Assembly (NCBI GenBank): GCA_002439665.1
Contig: DJPC01000068.1
Location: 1 to 8,762 of the forward strand
DNA: 8,762 nucleotides
From: Dialister sp. UBA6422
GTDB taxonomy: Bacteria; Bacillota; Negativicutes; Veillonellales; Dialisteraceae
Reading direction: 5' to 3'
Shown here: positions 1 to 7,735 of the stretch, one piece after another
Layout: every line of letters begins with the position of its first letter
How positions within the stretch are numbered: position 1 is the first letter of the stretch
Made by a program: the position numbers and the translations under genes
The notes under the pieces: generated by a model
The model's database searches: none
What the model saw: only the letters and a program-made list of their open reading frames with translations
Told to the model about the DNA's origin: nothing

Positions 1-1
1 G

Positions 2-1918
2 GTAGAAATGGTTTATGATTACAATCACATCATTGATAGTGCAGCAGAAGAAGGAAAAACACCGGAAGAATTATTCAATTTGTATAAAAAAAGTGGGGTC
101 ACTTCTTTAGCCGTCTATGATGAAACTCCAGAAAAGCTGATCAACCATAATTATATTCGCGTGTATCGAGGATATGATTTTCAGTTTAGAAATCCTGACG
201 TTACTGGTATCAAGACAGGTAAAATTTATATCCAGCCTATCGAAAATAAGGAAGGTCAGATTTATTTTTCTGAAATGAAGCACCATTTACACCTTATCTA
301 TGGGCAAGATAAGGTGAGAGAGTTTTCTGCTGGGAATGTAGAAACACTGGAAATCGATGGAAATTACAGCAAATTTATGACAGTACCTTTGGGAATTTTC
401 AAAGAAACTGTGAAAAAAGTAGCTGCCCAGGATTTTTATGTAGTACTTCGTCCAGCTAATATTCCTCATCCATCCAAAGAATTTATTGATTCTTTCTTTG
501 AAGCCGTAGATAGCAGTGATAAGGTCAGTGCTGTTCTTTTCCAAGGGAAAGAAGCTTTAGGTTACAAAGATCAATTGGATTATGTATCTTCTGAAATGAA
601 CCGCCGTCATTTGCCATTGGTCATGATTGAAGCACAGAATCAATTGGGATTTGAACCGCAAGAAGGTCTTTTAGACCTAGCTAAAAAATCAGATTACAAT
701 TTAGTCAGACTGTATGCGATGTCAAAAGATGAATTGATTAAAATCAATCAGAAGGAAGCAGCCTCTCGTTTTTATATTTCTGATATTGAAAGAAATATCA
801 GAATGAATCTATTTCCTTCCTATAAATTTGCCGCCCATGGTTTGACTTTATCTGAAACCAATGCTTCTTACATCCAAGATGTGAAAAATCGTTTAGAGAA
901 TCATGGCTTCACCGTAGGCAAAGCCTCTGTCATGTCTCCTTACTTCCCATCTCCATTGCTTCGGAGTATGGCTATCATAGGAGCTACCTCTTTGGTGGTA
1001 TTGACTTTGCTTTTGATTCTACCGGGACTTAAGCCTTGGATTTTAGGCATAGAAGCGGTAGGGGTTATTGGTGCATTAGGTCTTTATTGGCTGCTTCATT
1101 TAAATCTGGTTGTACAATTACTGGCATTAGGTGCTGCTGTATGTACTCCTGTAGTGGTAGTCACTTTATTCTTAAATTACTGCATCAAACGAAAAGATAT
1201 GGCTTTTGCCCAAGTGGGATGGAGCCGCTTATTCGTTGAATCGATAACCATTCTTTGGGGAGCAGGTATTCTTTCTTTAATCGGGGCTGCTTTTGTGAGC
1301 GGTCTTTTAGGAGATATCCGCTACTTATTGGAGATGGAAATATTCCGTGGAGTTAAAGCTACTTTTGTGCTTCCTCTGGTATTGATTTCCTTAGTGTATA
1401 TTCAAAAATTCCCATTCTTTGGGAAAACCATTGCCTCTGATAGGGACTTTGTTTCCTTTGTCAGAAAATTCTGCCATGTCCAGATCAAGCTAGGACTTCT
1501 AGTTGGCTTAGGAATCTTAGCTATTGTGGGATTCGTATTTATTGGTCGCAGTGGTAATAATGGGGCTCCGGTACCGCAATTTGAAATTGCTTTGCGCCGT
1601 TTCTTAGAAGATGTCATGTATGCTCGTCCACGGGAGAAAGAATTCCTTTTTGGACATCCAGCTATTTTGGTATCTTTAGCAGCTCTTTATAGAAAATGGC
1701 CGCAAATTCTGCACTATTTTCTTATTGTAGCTGTTACTATTGGACAAGGGTCTATGGTAGAAACCTTTGCGCACATGAGAAGTCCATATATTTTGAGCTT
1801 GATTCGCGGATTAGATGGACTGGCTGCTGGTTCTTTAGCTATGGTAGGTGCTTTGCTAGCCGTTATGATTCTGGTACGAATTACAAAGTTCTTTGGAGAA
1901 CGTTATGGCAAGTTATAA
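2..1918 (+). CDS. DUF5693 family polytopic membrane protein (5' end cut by window)
   Basis: This is a membrane protein of unknown biochemical role that I recognise as the DUF5693 family. The frame is open to the window edge. The residues before the first ATG (position 8) read V-E and join the DUF5693-type opening 'VEMVYDY', so the true start and an N-terminal membrane anchor probably lie upstream. Counting from that ATG as residue 1, residues 1-315 form a soluble, probably extracytoplasmic domain containing 'KKSGVTSLAVYDETPEKL'. Residues about 320-630 hold roughly eight or nine hydrophobic segments (for example 321-340, 345-365, 368-390, 408-430, 450-468, 493-513, 606-625). A conserved-looking loop 'YARPREKEFLFGHPA' sits at 538-552 and 'FAHMRSP' at 587-593. 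The gene overlaps csaB by 14 bases, which suggests a role with CsaB in cell-wall polysaccharide synthesis or export. That role is inference; no catalytic motif is evident. Confidence 0.85.
   Translation, partial: VEMVYDYNHIIDSAAEEGKTPEELFNLYKKSGVTSLAVYDETPEKLINHNYIRVYRGYDFQFRNPDVTGIKTGKIYIQPIENKEGQIYFSEMKHHLHLIYGQDKVREFSAGNVETLEIDGNYSKFMTVPLGIFKETVKKVAAQDFYVVLRPANIPHPSKEFIDSFFEAVDSSDKVSAVLFQGKEALGYKDQLDYVSSEMNRRHLPLVMIEAQNQLGFEPQEGLLDLAKKSDYNLVRLYAMSKDELIKINQKEAASRFYISDIERNIRMNLFPSYKFAAHGLTLSETNASYIQDVKNRLENHGFTVGKASVMSPYFPSPLLRSMAIIGATSLVVLTLLLILPGLKPWILGIEAVGVIGALGLYWLLHLNLVVQLLALGAAVCTPVVVVTLFLNYCIKRKDMAFAQVGWSRLFVESITILWGAGILSLIGAAFVSGLLGDIRYLLEMEIFRGVKATFVLPLVLISLVYIQKFPFFGKTIASDRDFVSFVRKFCHVQIKLGLLVGLGILAIVGFVFIGRSGNNGAPVPQFEIALRRFLEDVMYARPREKEFLFGHPAILVSLAALYRKWPQILHYFLIVAVTIGQGSMVETFAHMRSPYILSLIRGLDGLAAGSLAMVGALLAVMILVRITKFFGERYGKL
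1895..1898 (+). promoter_or_regulatory. Ribosome binding site that fixes the csaB start at 1905
   Basis: GGAG lies 6 bases before the ATG at 1905, inside the 3' end of the DUF5693 gene. An in-frame TTG at 1893 would overlap this site and lacks its own Shine-Dalgarno sequence, so ATG 1905 is preferred. The protein then begins MASYKIVISGYYGFNNAGDE, the usual opening of CsaB proteins. Confidence 0.7.
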
Positions 1919-3005
1919 GATAGTGATTTCCGGATACTATGGATTCAATAATGCCGGTGATGAAGCCATGCTTTTAGCCATAATACAGGCGCTTCGAAAA
2001 ACTTTCGATGTACCGGATATCACTGTCATTTCTGGCAATCCAACTGCGACAAGTGAAACATTTGGAGTGGATGCAGTTCCTAGATTTGGCATTTGGCCTA
2101 TTATAAAAGCTCTTTTTCATTCTGATTTTCTCATCAGTGGAGGCGGAAGTCTTCTGCAGGATGTGACGAGTTGGAAGAGCATGGTGTATTACCTCACTAT
2201 TATTATTGTGGGTGTACTATTTCGAAAAAGGGTATATCTGTATTCTCAAGGCATTGGACCTGTCAGGTATAGAGTGATTCGTATCATTTTGAAGCACGTG
2301 CTGAACTACGTAGATGCGATCACAGTGCGGGACAAAGAATCGAAGGGATTTCTGCAAAGGCTTGGTGTACATCGAGAAATTTATACCACCGCAGATGCAG
2401 TGCTTTCGTTAGAACCATCTCCTTTATCTTTAGGAAAACAGATCTTAGAGAAAAATGGAATTGATTCATCTCGTCAGTTGGTAGGGATTGCTATTCGAAA
2501 TTGGGCAGATACCTCTCGATGGATGGAATCTTTAAAAACCTGCATGGATGATCTCGTTAGCAAAGAGCATTGTGATGTGGTACTCATTCCCATGCAGTTT
2601 CCTGAGGATATGGTAGCCGCCAAGGCCATTGGAAATAACCATTCACATATTCATATTCTTCAAGAATCCTATTCTATTGAAGAATTAATTTCTCTTATGG
2701 GGAATATGGATGTTGTGATTGGAATGCGTCTTCATGCTATGATTTTTTCTGCTTTAATGCATGTGCCTTTTTTGGGAATTTCATATGATCCTAAAATAGA
2801 TAACTTTTTAGCCCTGCTTCATCGGAAAGCCAGCACATCCATCAAAGACATGGATGGACAGGCGTTATATAATGATACATGTGAGCTGCTTCATCATTCT
2901 TTTAGTCAAGAGGAGTGGGAACAAGTGGATCAGCTCCGAAAGCAGGCATGTGAAAATGTGGAAATATTGGAAACTCTGGTCAAACAGAAGGAGGAAAACA
3001 AATGA
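1905..3005 (+). CDS. csaB: Polysaccharide pyruvyl transferase CsaB
   Basis: CsaB-type enzymes transfer pyruvate, by family knowledge from phosphoenolpyruvate, as a ketal onto a sugar of the secondary cell-wall polysaccharide. Pyruvylated polymer is the ligand for SLH domains; in Negativicutes SLH-bearing OmpM-type proteins tether the outer membrane to the wall. From ATG 1905 the product is 366 aa, normal for the family. Visible landmarks are the N-terminal 'SGYYGFNNAGDEA' (9-21), the glycine-rich 'SGGGSLLQD' (78-86), 'YSQGIGP' (113-119), 'VRDKES' (141-146), and the C-terminal 'IGMRLHAMIFSAL' (272-284) followed by 'PFLGISYDPKI' (288-298). No signal peptide is seen, as expected for a cytoplasmic enzyme. 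The gene starts inside the DUF5693 gene and its stop overlaps the transketolase start (ATGA), pointing to translational coupling on both sides. An alternative TTG start at 1893 is less likely. Confidence 0.9.
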   Translation: MASYKIVISGYYGFNNAGDEAMLLAIIQALRKTFDVPDITVISGNPTATSETFGVDAVPRFGIWPIIKALFHSDFLISGGGSLLQDVTSWKSMVYYLTIIIVGVLFRKRVYLYSQGIGPVRYRVIRIILKHVLNYVDAITVRDKESKGFLQRLGVHREIYTTADAVLSLEPSPLSLGKQILEKNGIDSSRQLVGIAIRNWADTSRWMESLKTCMDDLVSKEHCDVVLIPMQFPEDMVAAKAIGNNHSHIHILQESYSIEELISLMGNMDVVIGMRLHAMIFSALMHVPFLGISYDPKIDNFLALLHRKASTSIKDMDGQALYNDTCELLHHSFSQEEWEQVDQLRKQACENVEILETLVKQKEENK

Positions 3006-3835
3006 GTCAGCTTACAAACGAAGAGCTTTCTGCTCTTCATAGCAAAGCCAAAGAAGTCCGTGTGGATATTCTGAAAATGATTACCAAAGCAAATTCAGGA
3101 CATACTGGTGGTTCTTTGTCTGCAGCAGATATTCTGACCTTATTATTCTTTCATGAAATGAATGTGGATCCGACCAATCCTCATAAGGCTGACCGGGATC
3201 GTCTGGTGCTCTCTAAGGGACATGGTGCTCCTGCTTTGTATGCTGTACTGGCAGAAAAGGGATATTTCCCCAAAGAAGAATTGTCTCACCTTCGTCAAGT
3301 AGGACATATGCTTCAGGGACATCCAGATATGAAACACACCCCAGGTGTGGATATGACTACCGGTTCTTTAGGACAAGGTATCAGTGCGGCATGTGGTATG
3401 GCACTGGCTTCTAAAATGGATCATGCCGATTGGCGTGTCTATACCATTTTAGGAGATGGGGAATTAGAAGAAGGTCAGGTGTGGGAAGCAGCTATGTATG
3501 CAGCTCATTATAAGCTGGATCATCTCACTGCTTTTGTAGACAATAATGGTCTTCAGATTGATGGACCTATTACAGAAGTCATGTCTTCTTTGCCTATTGG
3601 TGAAAAATTCAAAGCTTTTGGCTGGCATGTGATCGAAACTGATGGACATGATATGGAAAAATTGCATGAAGCGATTGAAGAAGCCAAATCCATTTCTGGA
3701 AAACCGACTATGATTGTGATGAAAACTGTCAAGGGCAAGGGTGTTCCAGAAATTGAAAATCAAGTAGGCTGGCATGGTAAGGCACCGAGTGAAGAAGAAT
3801 GTGCTAGATTTATTAAAGCAGTGGAGGCAGAATAA
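3002..3835 (+). CDS. Transketolase, N-terminal (thiamine diphosphate-binding) subunit
   Basis: This is the N-terminal half of a two-gene transketolase, a cytoplasmic enzyme that moves two-carbon ketol units between sugar phosphates in the non-oxidative pentose phosphate pathway. The 277 aa length fits split transketolases. Residues 33-50 contain 'GHTGGSLSAADILTLLFF' and 71-76 contain 'SKGHGA', with conserved histidines H34 and H74. The Mg-thiamine diphosphate motif starts at GDG 151-153 and ends at NN 181-182 ('DNNGLQIDG'). Residues 100-108 ('VGHMLQGHP') and 119-126 ('TTGSLGQG') are also typical. A strong AAGGAGG at 2988-2994, 7 bases before the ATG, supports the start. The ATG overlaps the csaB stop by 4 bases, and the stop overlaps the C-terminal subunit start by 1 base, consistent with stoichiometric production of both halves. 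Confidence 0.95.
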   Translation: MSQLTNEELSALHSKAKEVRVDILKMITKANSGHTGGSLSAADILTLLFFHEMNVDPTNPHKADRDRLVLSKGHGAPALYAVLAEKGYFPKEELSHLRQVGHMLQGHPDMKHTPGVDMTTGSLGQGISAACGMALASKMDHADWRVYTILGDGELEEGQVWEAAMYAAHYKLDHLTAFVDNNGLQIDGPITEVMSSLPIGEKFKAFGWHVIETDGHDMEKLHEAIEEAKSISGKPTMIVMKTVKGKGVPEIENQVGWHGKAPSEEECARFIKAVEAE

Positions 3836-4764
3836 TGGGTAAGGCAACACGTGATGCATACGGTGAAGCGCTAAAAGAACTGGGCGCTGTCAATCCTGAT
3901 ATTGTAGTATTAGATGCTGACCTGTCTGCTTCTACAAAGACACAGGTTTTTGCTAAAGCGTATCCGGATCGTTTTTTTGATACCGGAATTGCAGAAGGAA
4001 ATATGATGGGAGTGGCTGCCGGTTTAGCAGCTGCTGGAAAGATTCCTTTTGCTTCTACTTTTGCCGTATTTGGAGCAGGACGTGCTTATGAACAGATTCG
4101 TAACTCTATCTGTTATCCAAATCTGAATGTAAAAGTAGCGGTGACACATTCTGGTCTGACAGTGGGTGAAGATGGAGCTACCCATCAGATGCTAGAAGAT
4201 ATTACTTTGATGAGAGCACTGCCTAACATGACTGTCGTAGTACCAGCTGATGCAGCAGAAACTAAATCTGTCATTCACTGGGCTGCTCAGCATAAAGGAC
4301 CTGTTTATATCCGCATGGGCCGTGCTAAATGTGATGATATTACACCGGAAGGATATACTTTTACACCCGGTAAGAGCTACCAGGTAGTAGATGGTCATGA
4401 CTTGACAATCATTGCTTGTGGTATTATGGTAGCTAAGGCGAAAGAAGCTTCTGATATGCTGGTCAAAGAAGGGATTTCTGCTCGGGTGATCAATATGAGC
4501 TCGATCAAACCTATCGATGAAGAAGCGATCATGAAGGCAGCGAAAGAAACAGGACATATTTTGACTTGTGAAGAACATACAGTCAAAGGTGGACTTGGCG
4601 GAGCTGTGGCAGAGGTTCTTTGTTTGCATCAGCCAGTTCCAATGGCTATGATAGGGACAGAAGATACCTTTGGAGAATCTGGTAAAGCAGAAGAATTACT
4701 GGAAAAATATGGACTAACTGCGCAGAATATTGTCGCAGAAGCAAAAAAATTACTAAATAGATAA
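3835..4764 (+). CDS. Transketolase, C-terminal subunit
   Basis: This is the partner half of the split transketolase, 309 aa. It carries the pyrimidine-binding domain (about residues 1-165) and the transketolase C-terminal domain (about 185-305). The key motif 'DTGIAEGNMMGVAAGLA' (49-65) contains E54, the expected glutamate that activates thiamine diphosphate. The segments 'STFAVFGAGRAYEQIRN' (about 74-90) and 'THSGLTVGEDGATHQMLED' (about 104-122) are typical of the pyrimidine domain. The distal part reads 'CEEHTVKGGLGGAVAEVL'. Its closest relative with the same fold would be DXP synthase, but the separate N-terminal partner directly upstream and the subunit lengths favour transketolase. The start is supported by GGAGG at 3823-3827, 7 bases upstream. 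The TAA stop lies at the outer edge of the inverted repeat that follows. Confidence 0.95.
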   Translation: MGKATRDAYGEALKELGAVNPDIVVLDADLSASTKTQVFAKAYPDRFFDTGIAEGNMMGVAAGLAAAGKIPFASTFAVFGAGRAYEQIRNSICYPNLNVKVAVTHSGLTVGEDGATHQMLEDITLMRALPNMTVVVPADAAETKSVIHWAAQHKGPVYIRMGRAKCDDITPEGYTFTPGKSYQVVDGHDLTIIACGIMVAKAKEASDMLVKEGISARVINMSSIKPIDEEAIMKAAKETGHILTCEEHTVKGGLGGAVAEVLCLHQPVPMAMIGTEDTFGESGKAEELLEKYGLTAQNIVAEAKKLLNR

Positions 4765-4859
4765 ATAAGTAGGCAGTTAGCAGAATAGCAGTTGGCAGCT
4801 CGGTATATGTTTTCATCCTGAGCTTGCCAACTGCTGAGCGCTTACTGCCTACTTGTTTA
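4762..4859. repeat. Long imperfect inverted repeat (possible dispersed palindromic element) between transketolase and ftsE
   Basis: Left arm 4762-4803 and right arm 4817-4859 are near-complementary over about 42 bases, with a 13-base loop (4804-4816). The outer block AAGTAGGCAGT (4767-4777) pairs perfectly with its complement at 4844-4854. The inner block AGCAGTTGGCA (4787-4797) pairs with 4825-4835. A short unpaired patch lies between the blocks and single-base bulges lie near the loop. Pairing reaches outward over the transketolase TAA stop with one G-T pair. Within the left arm, GCAGTTAGCAG (4773-4783) is repeated with one change as GCAGTTGGCAG (4788-4798). No run of T follows the right arm, so it is not a standard intrinsic terminator. 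It could attenuate transcription, stabilise the upstream mRNA, or be a mobile palindromic repeat. Confidence 0.75.
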
Positions 4860-4875
4860 AGAAAGAGAGGATTTA

Positions 4876-5562
4876 ATGATTACTTTTGATCAGGTGTCAC
4901 TTAAGTACGATGCAAAACACACCGCCCTCAGTAACATTAATATTCATATCAACAAAGGCGAATTTGTATTTGTAGTAGGTCCTAGTGGCGCTGGTAAGTC
5001 TACATTTGTTAAAATTTTGACCCATGAATTGATACCGGAATCTGGTACCGTCATTGTCAATGGTATTAAGATTGATCAATTAAAAGCTAGCAAAGTACCC
5101 TATTATAGAAGAACCTTAGGTATTGTATTTCAGGACTTTCGTCTTTTGTCTGAAAAAACAGTTTTTGAAAACATTGCTTTTGTATTGCGCGTAACAGGAG
5201 TTAAGAGTAAAGAAATCAAAGCCAAAGTTCATAGAGTATTGGATCTGGTAGGACTTAGGGGAAAAGAAAAAGAGCTTCCTTCTAAATTATCTGGTGGGGA
5301 ACAGCAGCGTGTAGCTATTGCTAGAGCTTTGGTCAATCAGCCAGTGCTCCTTATTGCTGATGAGCCTACAGGGAACCTTGACCCTAATACCTCAGAAGAG
5401 ATTATGAAACTGTTTAATGAAATCAATCATATGGGGACTACTATCATCATGGTCACTCATAATAAAGATTTGGTTAATGCCATGCATAAACGAGTGGTTA
5501 ATATCGAAGAAGGCCATATTGTCAATGATGTGAAAAAGGGAGGTTACGACCTGAATGTTTAG
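4876..5562 (+). CDS. ftsE: Cell division ATP-binding protein FtsE
   Basis: FtsE is the cytoplasmic ATPase of the FtsEX complex, which converts ATP hydrolysis into activation of a periplasmic or extracellular peptidoglycan hydrolase during division. The 228 aa length is usual. All ABC motifs are intact: Walker A 'GPSGAGKST' (35-43), Q-loop 'VFQDFRLL' (84-91), signature 'LSGGEQQ' (138-144), Walker B 'LLIADE' (158-163) with the following 'PTGNLD', and the switch histidine H195 in 'VTHNKDL'. The 'QDFRLL' wording at the Q-loop is characteristic of FtsE as opposed to other LolD/MacB-type ATPases. The start has a GAGAGG at 4865-4870, 5 bases upstream. It begins 16 bases after the long inverted repeat and overlaps ftsX by 8 bases. 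I see no convincing promoter in the short gap, so it may be read through from the transketolase genes. Confidence 0.96.
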   Translation: MITFDQVSLKYDAKHTALSNINIHINKGEFVFVVGPSGAGKSTFVKILTHELIPESGTVIVNGIKIDQLKASKVPYYRRTLGIVFQDFRLLSEKTVFENIAFVLRVTGVKSKEIKAKVHRVLDLVGLRGKEKELPSKLSGGEQQRVAIARALVNQPVLLIADEPTGNLDPNTSEEIMKLFNEINHMGTTIIMVTHNKDLVNAMHKRVVNIEEGHIVNDVKKGGYDLNV

Positions 5563-6439
5563 TTCATTATCCTATTTCTGGGGTGAAACATTCCGTTCCC
5601 TCTTCAGAAATCGTTTCATGGCGATTGCTTCTGTACTTACAGTGACGCTCTCCATGTTTATCCTTGGAATTTTCTTATCTGCTGTATTAAATATCAATCA
5701 TATGGCATCTTACTTGGAAAACCAGGTAGAAATGACTGTATACTTGAAAGATGGTCTTAATACAAACCAAGTGATGGGTGTAGGTAAATACCTGAAAGCA
5801 CAACCAGGTTTGAAAGAAATCAAGTTTACCAATAAAGATCAGGCCATGAAGGAATTTCGTGAGCGTATGGGAGACCAGCAAGGACTCTTAGATGCAATCA
5901 ACGGGAATCCATTACCTGCTTCTTATCAAATGACATTCCAAACCCCACAGCAATTGAAAGCTGCTGCAGAAGTGGTAGCCAAGTATCAAGGGGTAGAAAC
6001 TGTCCAGTATGGTAAGGATATTATTGAACAGCTCTATAAGGTGGCTCAGGTGATTCGTATCAGTGGGATAGTACTTATTGTATTCCTTGCAGGTGCTGAA
6101 TTATTTATTATTTCCAATACCATTCGTCTCACCGTATTTGCTAGAAGAAGAGAAATTCAGATTATGAAATACGTAGGTGCTACCAATGGTTTCATTCGCT
6201 GGCCTTTTGTTTTTGAAGGTATGGTGATTGGATTTGTTGGTTCCGGTATTGCATCTATCATTCTGTGGGAAGGGTATAAAACTGTCATCCAAGCCATGGC
6301 CAATGCAGGATTGGTATTCATTCCAATGATTCCACTGTGGCCATTTATGTTATATACCACATTAGTCATTTTGGTAGCAGGTATTGTTATCGGCATCCTG
6401 GGAAGTGCTATCTCCCTGCGCAAATATATGAAGGTGTAA
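5555..6439 (+). CDS. ftsX: Cell division membrane protein FtsX
   Basis: FtsX is the membrane partner of FtsE. Its large extracytoplasmic loop docks the coiled-coil part of a cell-wall hydrolase or hydrolase activator. The 294 aa product shows the standard plan: a cytoplasmic N-terminus 'FRSLFRNRFM' (13-22), TM1 about 23-46, an extracytoplasmic domain about 47-165 with the conserved 'NPLPASY' (118-124), TM2 about 170-190, the cytoplasmic coupling region 'ARRREIQIMKYVGATNGFIRW' spread over 196-216, TM3 about 218-238 and TM4 about 262-285. The start lies inside the last codons of ftsE. Its best Shine-Dalgarno, GGGAGG at 5538-5543, is 11 bases upstream, a long spacing that suggests reliance on coupling to ftsE translation. 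The M23 peptidase gene follows 3 bases after the stop. Confidence 0.96.
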   Translation: MFSSLSYFWGETFRSLFRNRFMAIASVLTVTLSMFILGIFLSAVLNINHMASYLENQVEMTVYLKDGLNTNQVMGVGKYLKAQPGLKEIKFTNKDQAMKEFRERMGDQQGLLDAINGNPLPASYQMTFQTPQQLKAAAEVVAKYQGVETVQYGKDIIEQLYKVAQVIRISGIVLIVFLAGAELFIISNTIRLTVFARRREIQIMKYVGATNGFIRWPFVFEGMVIGFVGSGIASIILWEGYKTVIQAMANAGLVFIPMIPLWPFMLYTTLVILVAGIVIGILGSAISLRKYMKV

Positions 6440-6442
6440 TAT

Positions 6443-7651
6443 ATGAAAAGAAATCATATAGCTCTTTCATTGGCTGTCACATCTCTTCTTCTTACTGGGG
6501 CTATGGTGCCTTCAGTGGCAGATGATCTAGATGATGAGCTCCAGGATTTGCAAGGACAAATTGATGAATCCAGAAACAGTCAGGCTAGTTGGCAGCAAAT
6601 CATCGAAGATGTTTCTACCAAATTGAAGGCCATACAGGCTGATTTGGATGCAGCCAATGCGAAACTGAAAAGTATTGCAGATGAACAAGCTAAGGTGAAT
6701 GCCCAGATTCGCCAAACAGAAGAAGACATCCGCAAAGCCCAGGCGTATTTGGAAACCAGACAAAAAGTTTTAAATCTTCGCGTTCGCTCTATTTATAAAT
6801 TTGGACAGCTTAGCTATTTGGAAGTCATTATGGGAGCCAAAAGCTTTAGTGATTTTGCCAATCGTCTTGAACTTTTAAAGCGTGTCATTCAGTCAGATTA
6901 TAATTTAATTCTGGAAATCCAGGATCAAAAAGCTAAAATCGAAGCGAAAAAAGCAGAATTGGAGCAAGATAAGGCAAGACTGGATGCTTTGGCAGAAGAA
7001 GCGAAGAAGACGCAGCAAGAAATTGCAGCCAAGAAGGCAGAACAGCAGAAGGTTTTGGAAAATGCCAGAAATAATAAAGCCGCTGCAGCGCAAATGGAAC
7101 AAGATTATATTGCTCGCTCTAATGAAGTCCGTGAATTGATTCAAGAGCGGTTGCGTCAAGCAGAAGCTGCTCGTCAAGCGGCTCAAGCAGCACAGGCAGC
7201 GCAAGCGGCTAGTGGCGGTGATGATAGTAGCAGCGGTGGTGGTAGTGATTATTCCTATACAGAAGGTACGGGCTCCATGAGCTGGCCTTGCAATGGTCCT
7301 ATCACATCTCCATTCGGCTATCGTACCCATCCGATTTTTGGTACCACTATCTTCCATTCCGGCATTGATATTGGTGTGGATTATGGTACACCAATTCATG
7401 CGGCTGATAGTGGGACAGTCATCTATGCTGGTTGGATCAGTGGTTATGGGAATACAGTCATCATCGATCATGGCGGTGGAGTAGAAACTTTGTATGGTCA
7501 TAATCAATCACTCAATGTTTCTGAAGGACAGTCAGTATCTAAAGGTTCTGTTATTGCATATGCTGGTTCGACTGGTAATTCTACAGGTCCTCATTGTCAT
7601 TTTGAAGTGGATGTCAATGGTTCACCGACAGATCCTATGGCTTATTTGTAA
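6443..7651 (+). CDS. Secreted coiled-coil M23 (LytM-type) peptidoglycan endopeptidase, EnvC/PcsB-like FtsEX partner
   Basis: The 402 aa product is predicted to be exported and to cut or help cut peptidoglycan cross-links at division. An N-terminal signal peptide spans 1-26 (positive MKRNH, hydrophobic core, likely cleavage after 'PSVA'). Residues about 28-245 are heptad-rich and strongly charged, a long coiled coil with a short break near 112-150 ('SIYKFGQLSYLEVIMGAKSFSDFANR'), as in EnvC-type proteins. Then come four QAA repeats (245-256), a Gly/Ser linker (257-278) and the M23 domain (280-402). The M23 signature is complete: H305 and D309 in 'HSGID', H353 in 'LYGH', and H384/H386 in 'HCHFE'; H305, D309 and H386 are the expected zinc ligands. 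Unlike E. coli EnvC, whose domain has lost these residues, this one should be catalytically active. AAGGTG at 6431-6436 is the likely ribosome binding site. Position directly after ftsX supports an FtsEX-controlled hydrolase. Confidence 0.92.
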   Translation: MKRNHIALSLAVTSLLLTGAMVPSVADDLDDELQDLQGQIDESRNSQASWQQIIEDVSTKLKAIQADLDAANAKLKSIADEQAKVNAQIRQTEEDIRKAQAYLETRQKVLNLRVRSIYKFGQLSYLEVIMGAKSFSDFANRLELLKRVIQSDYNLILEIQDQKAKIEAKKAELEQDKARLDALAEEAKKTQQEIAAKKAEQQKVLENARNNKAAAAQMEQDYIARSNEVRELIQERLRQAEAARQAAQAAQAAQAASGGDDSSSGGGSDYSYTEGTGSMSWPCNGPITSPFGYRTHPIFGTTIFHSGIDIGVDYGTPIHAADSGTVIYAGWISGYGNTVIIDHGGGVETLYGHNQSLNVSEGQSVSKGSVIAYAGSTGNSTGPHCHFEVDVNGSPTDPMAYL

Positions 7652-7735
7652 TAGTTGATATGGATAGTCATGGAATGAAAAAATACGTGAATATATTCTT
7701 AAATAAGGATACATCCGTATTATCTAACCAATGAC

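Noticed and set aside
8..10. ATG at 8 as the true start of the DUF5693 gene
   Set aside because: The reading frame continues upstream to the window edge with residues V-E that fit the family opening, and an N-terminal membrane anchor is expected before it.
1893..1904. TTG start for csaB giving a 4-residue N-terminal extension
   Set aside because: The TTG overlaps the GGAG that serves the ATG at 1905, and the protein from 1905 matches the usual CsaB N-terminus.
3464..3859. 131-codon minus-strand open frame across the transketolase junction
   Set aside because: It is antisense to two intact, conserved genes and has no recognisable protein features.
3835..4764. 1-deoxy-D-xylulose-5-phosphate synthase
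   Set aside because: That enzyme is normally one polypeptide of about 600 residues. Here two separate subunits have the lengths and motifs of split transketolase.
4824..4852. Promoter for ftsE starting at TTGCCA
   Set aside because: No acceptable -10 box occurs 16-18 bases downstream, and TTGCCA is part of the inverted repeat stem.
4762..4859. Intrinsic terminator after the transketolase genes
   Set aside because: The right arm is followed by TTTAAGAAAG rather than a T-run, and the stem is longer and more interrupted than a typical terminator.
6905..7507. 200-codon open frame on the minus strand inside the M23 gene
   Set aside because: It is antisense to a well-supported gene, and its Cys/Thr/Ile-rich composition is a by-product of the Ala/Gln/Lys-rich coding strand.
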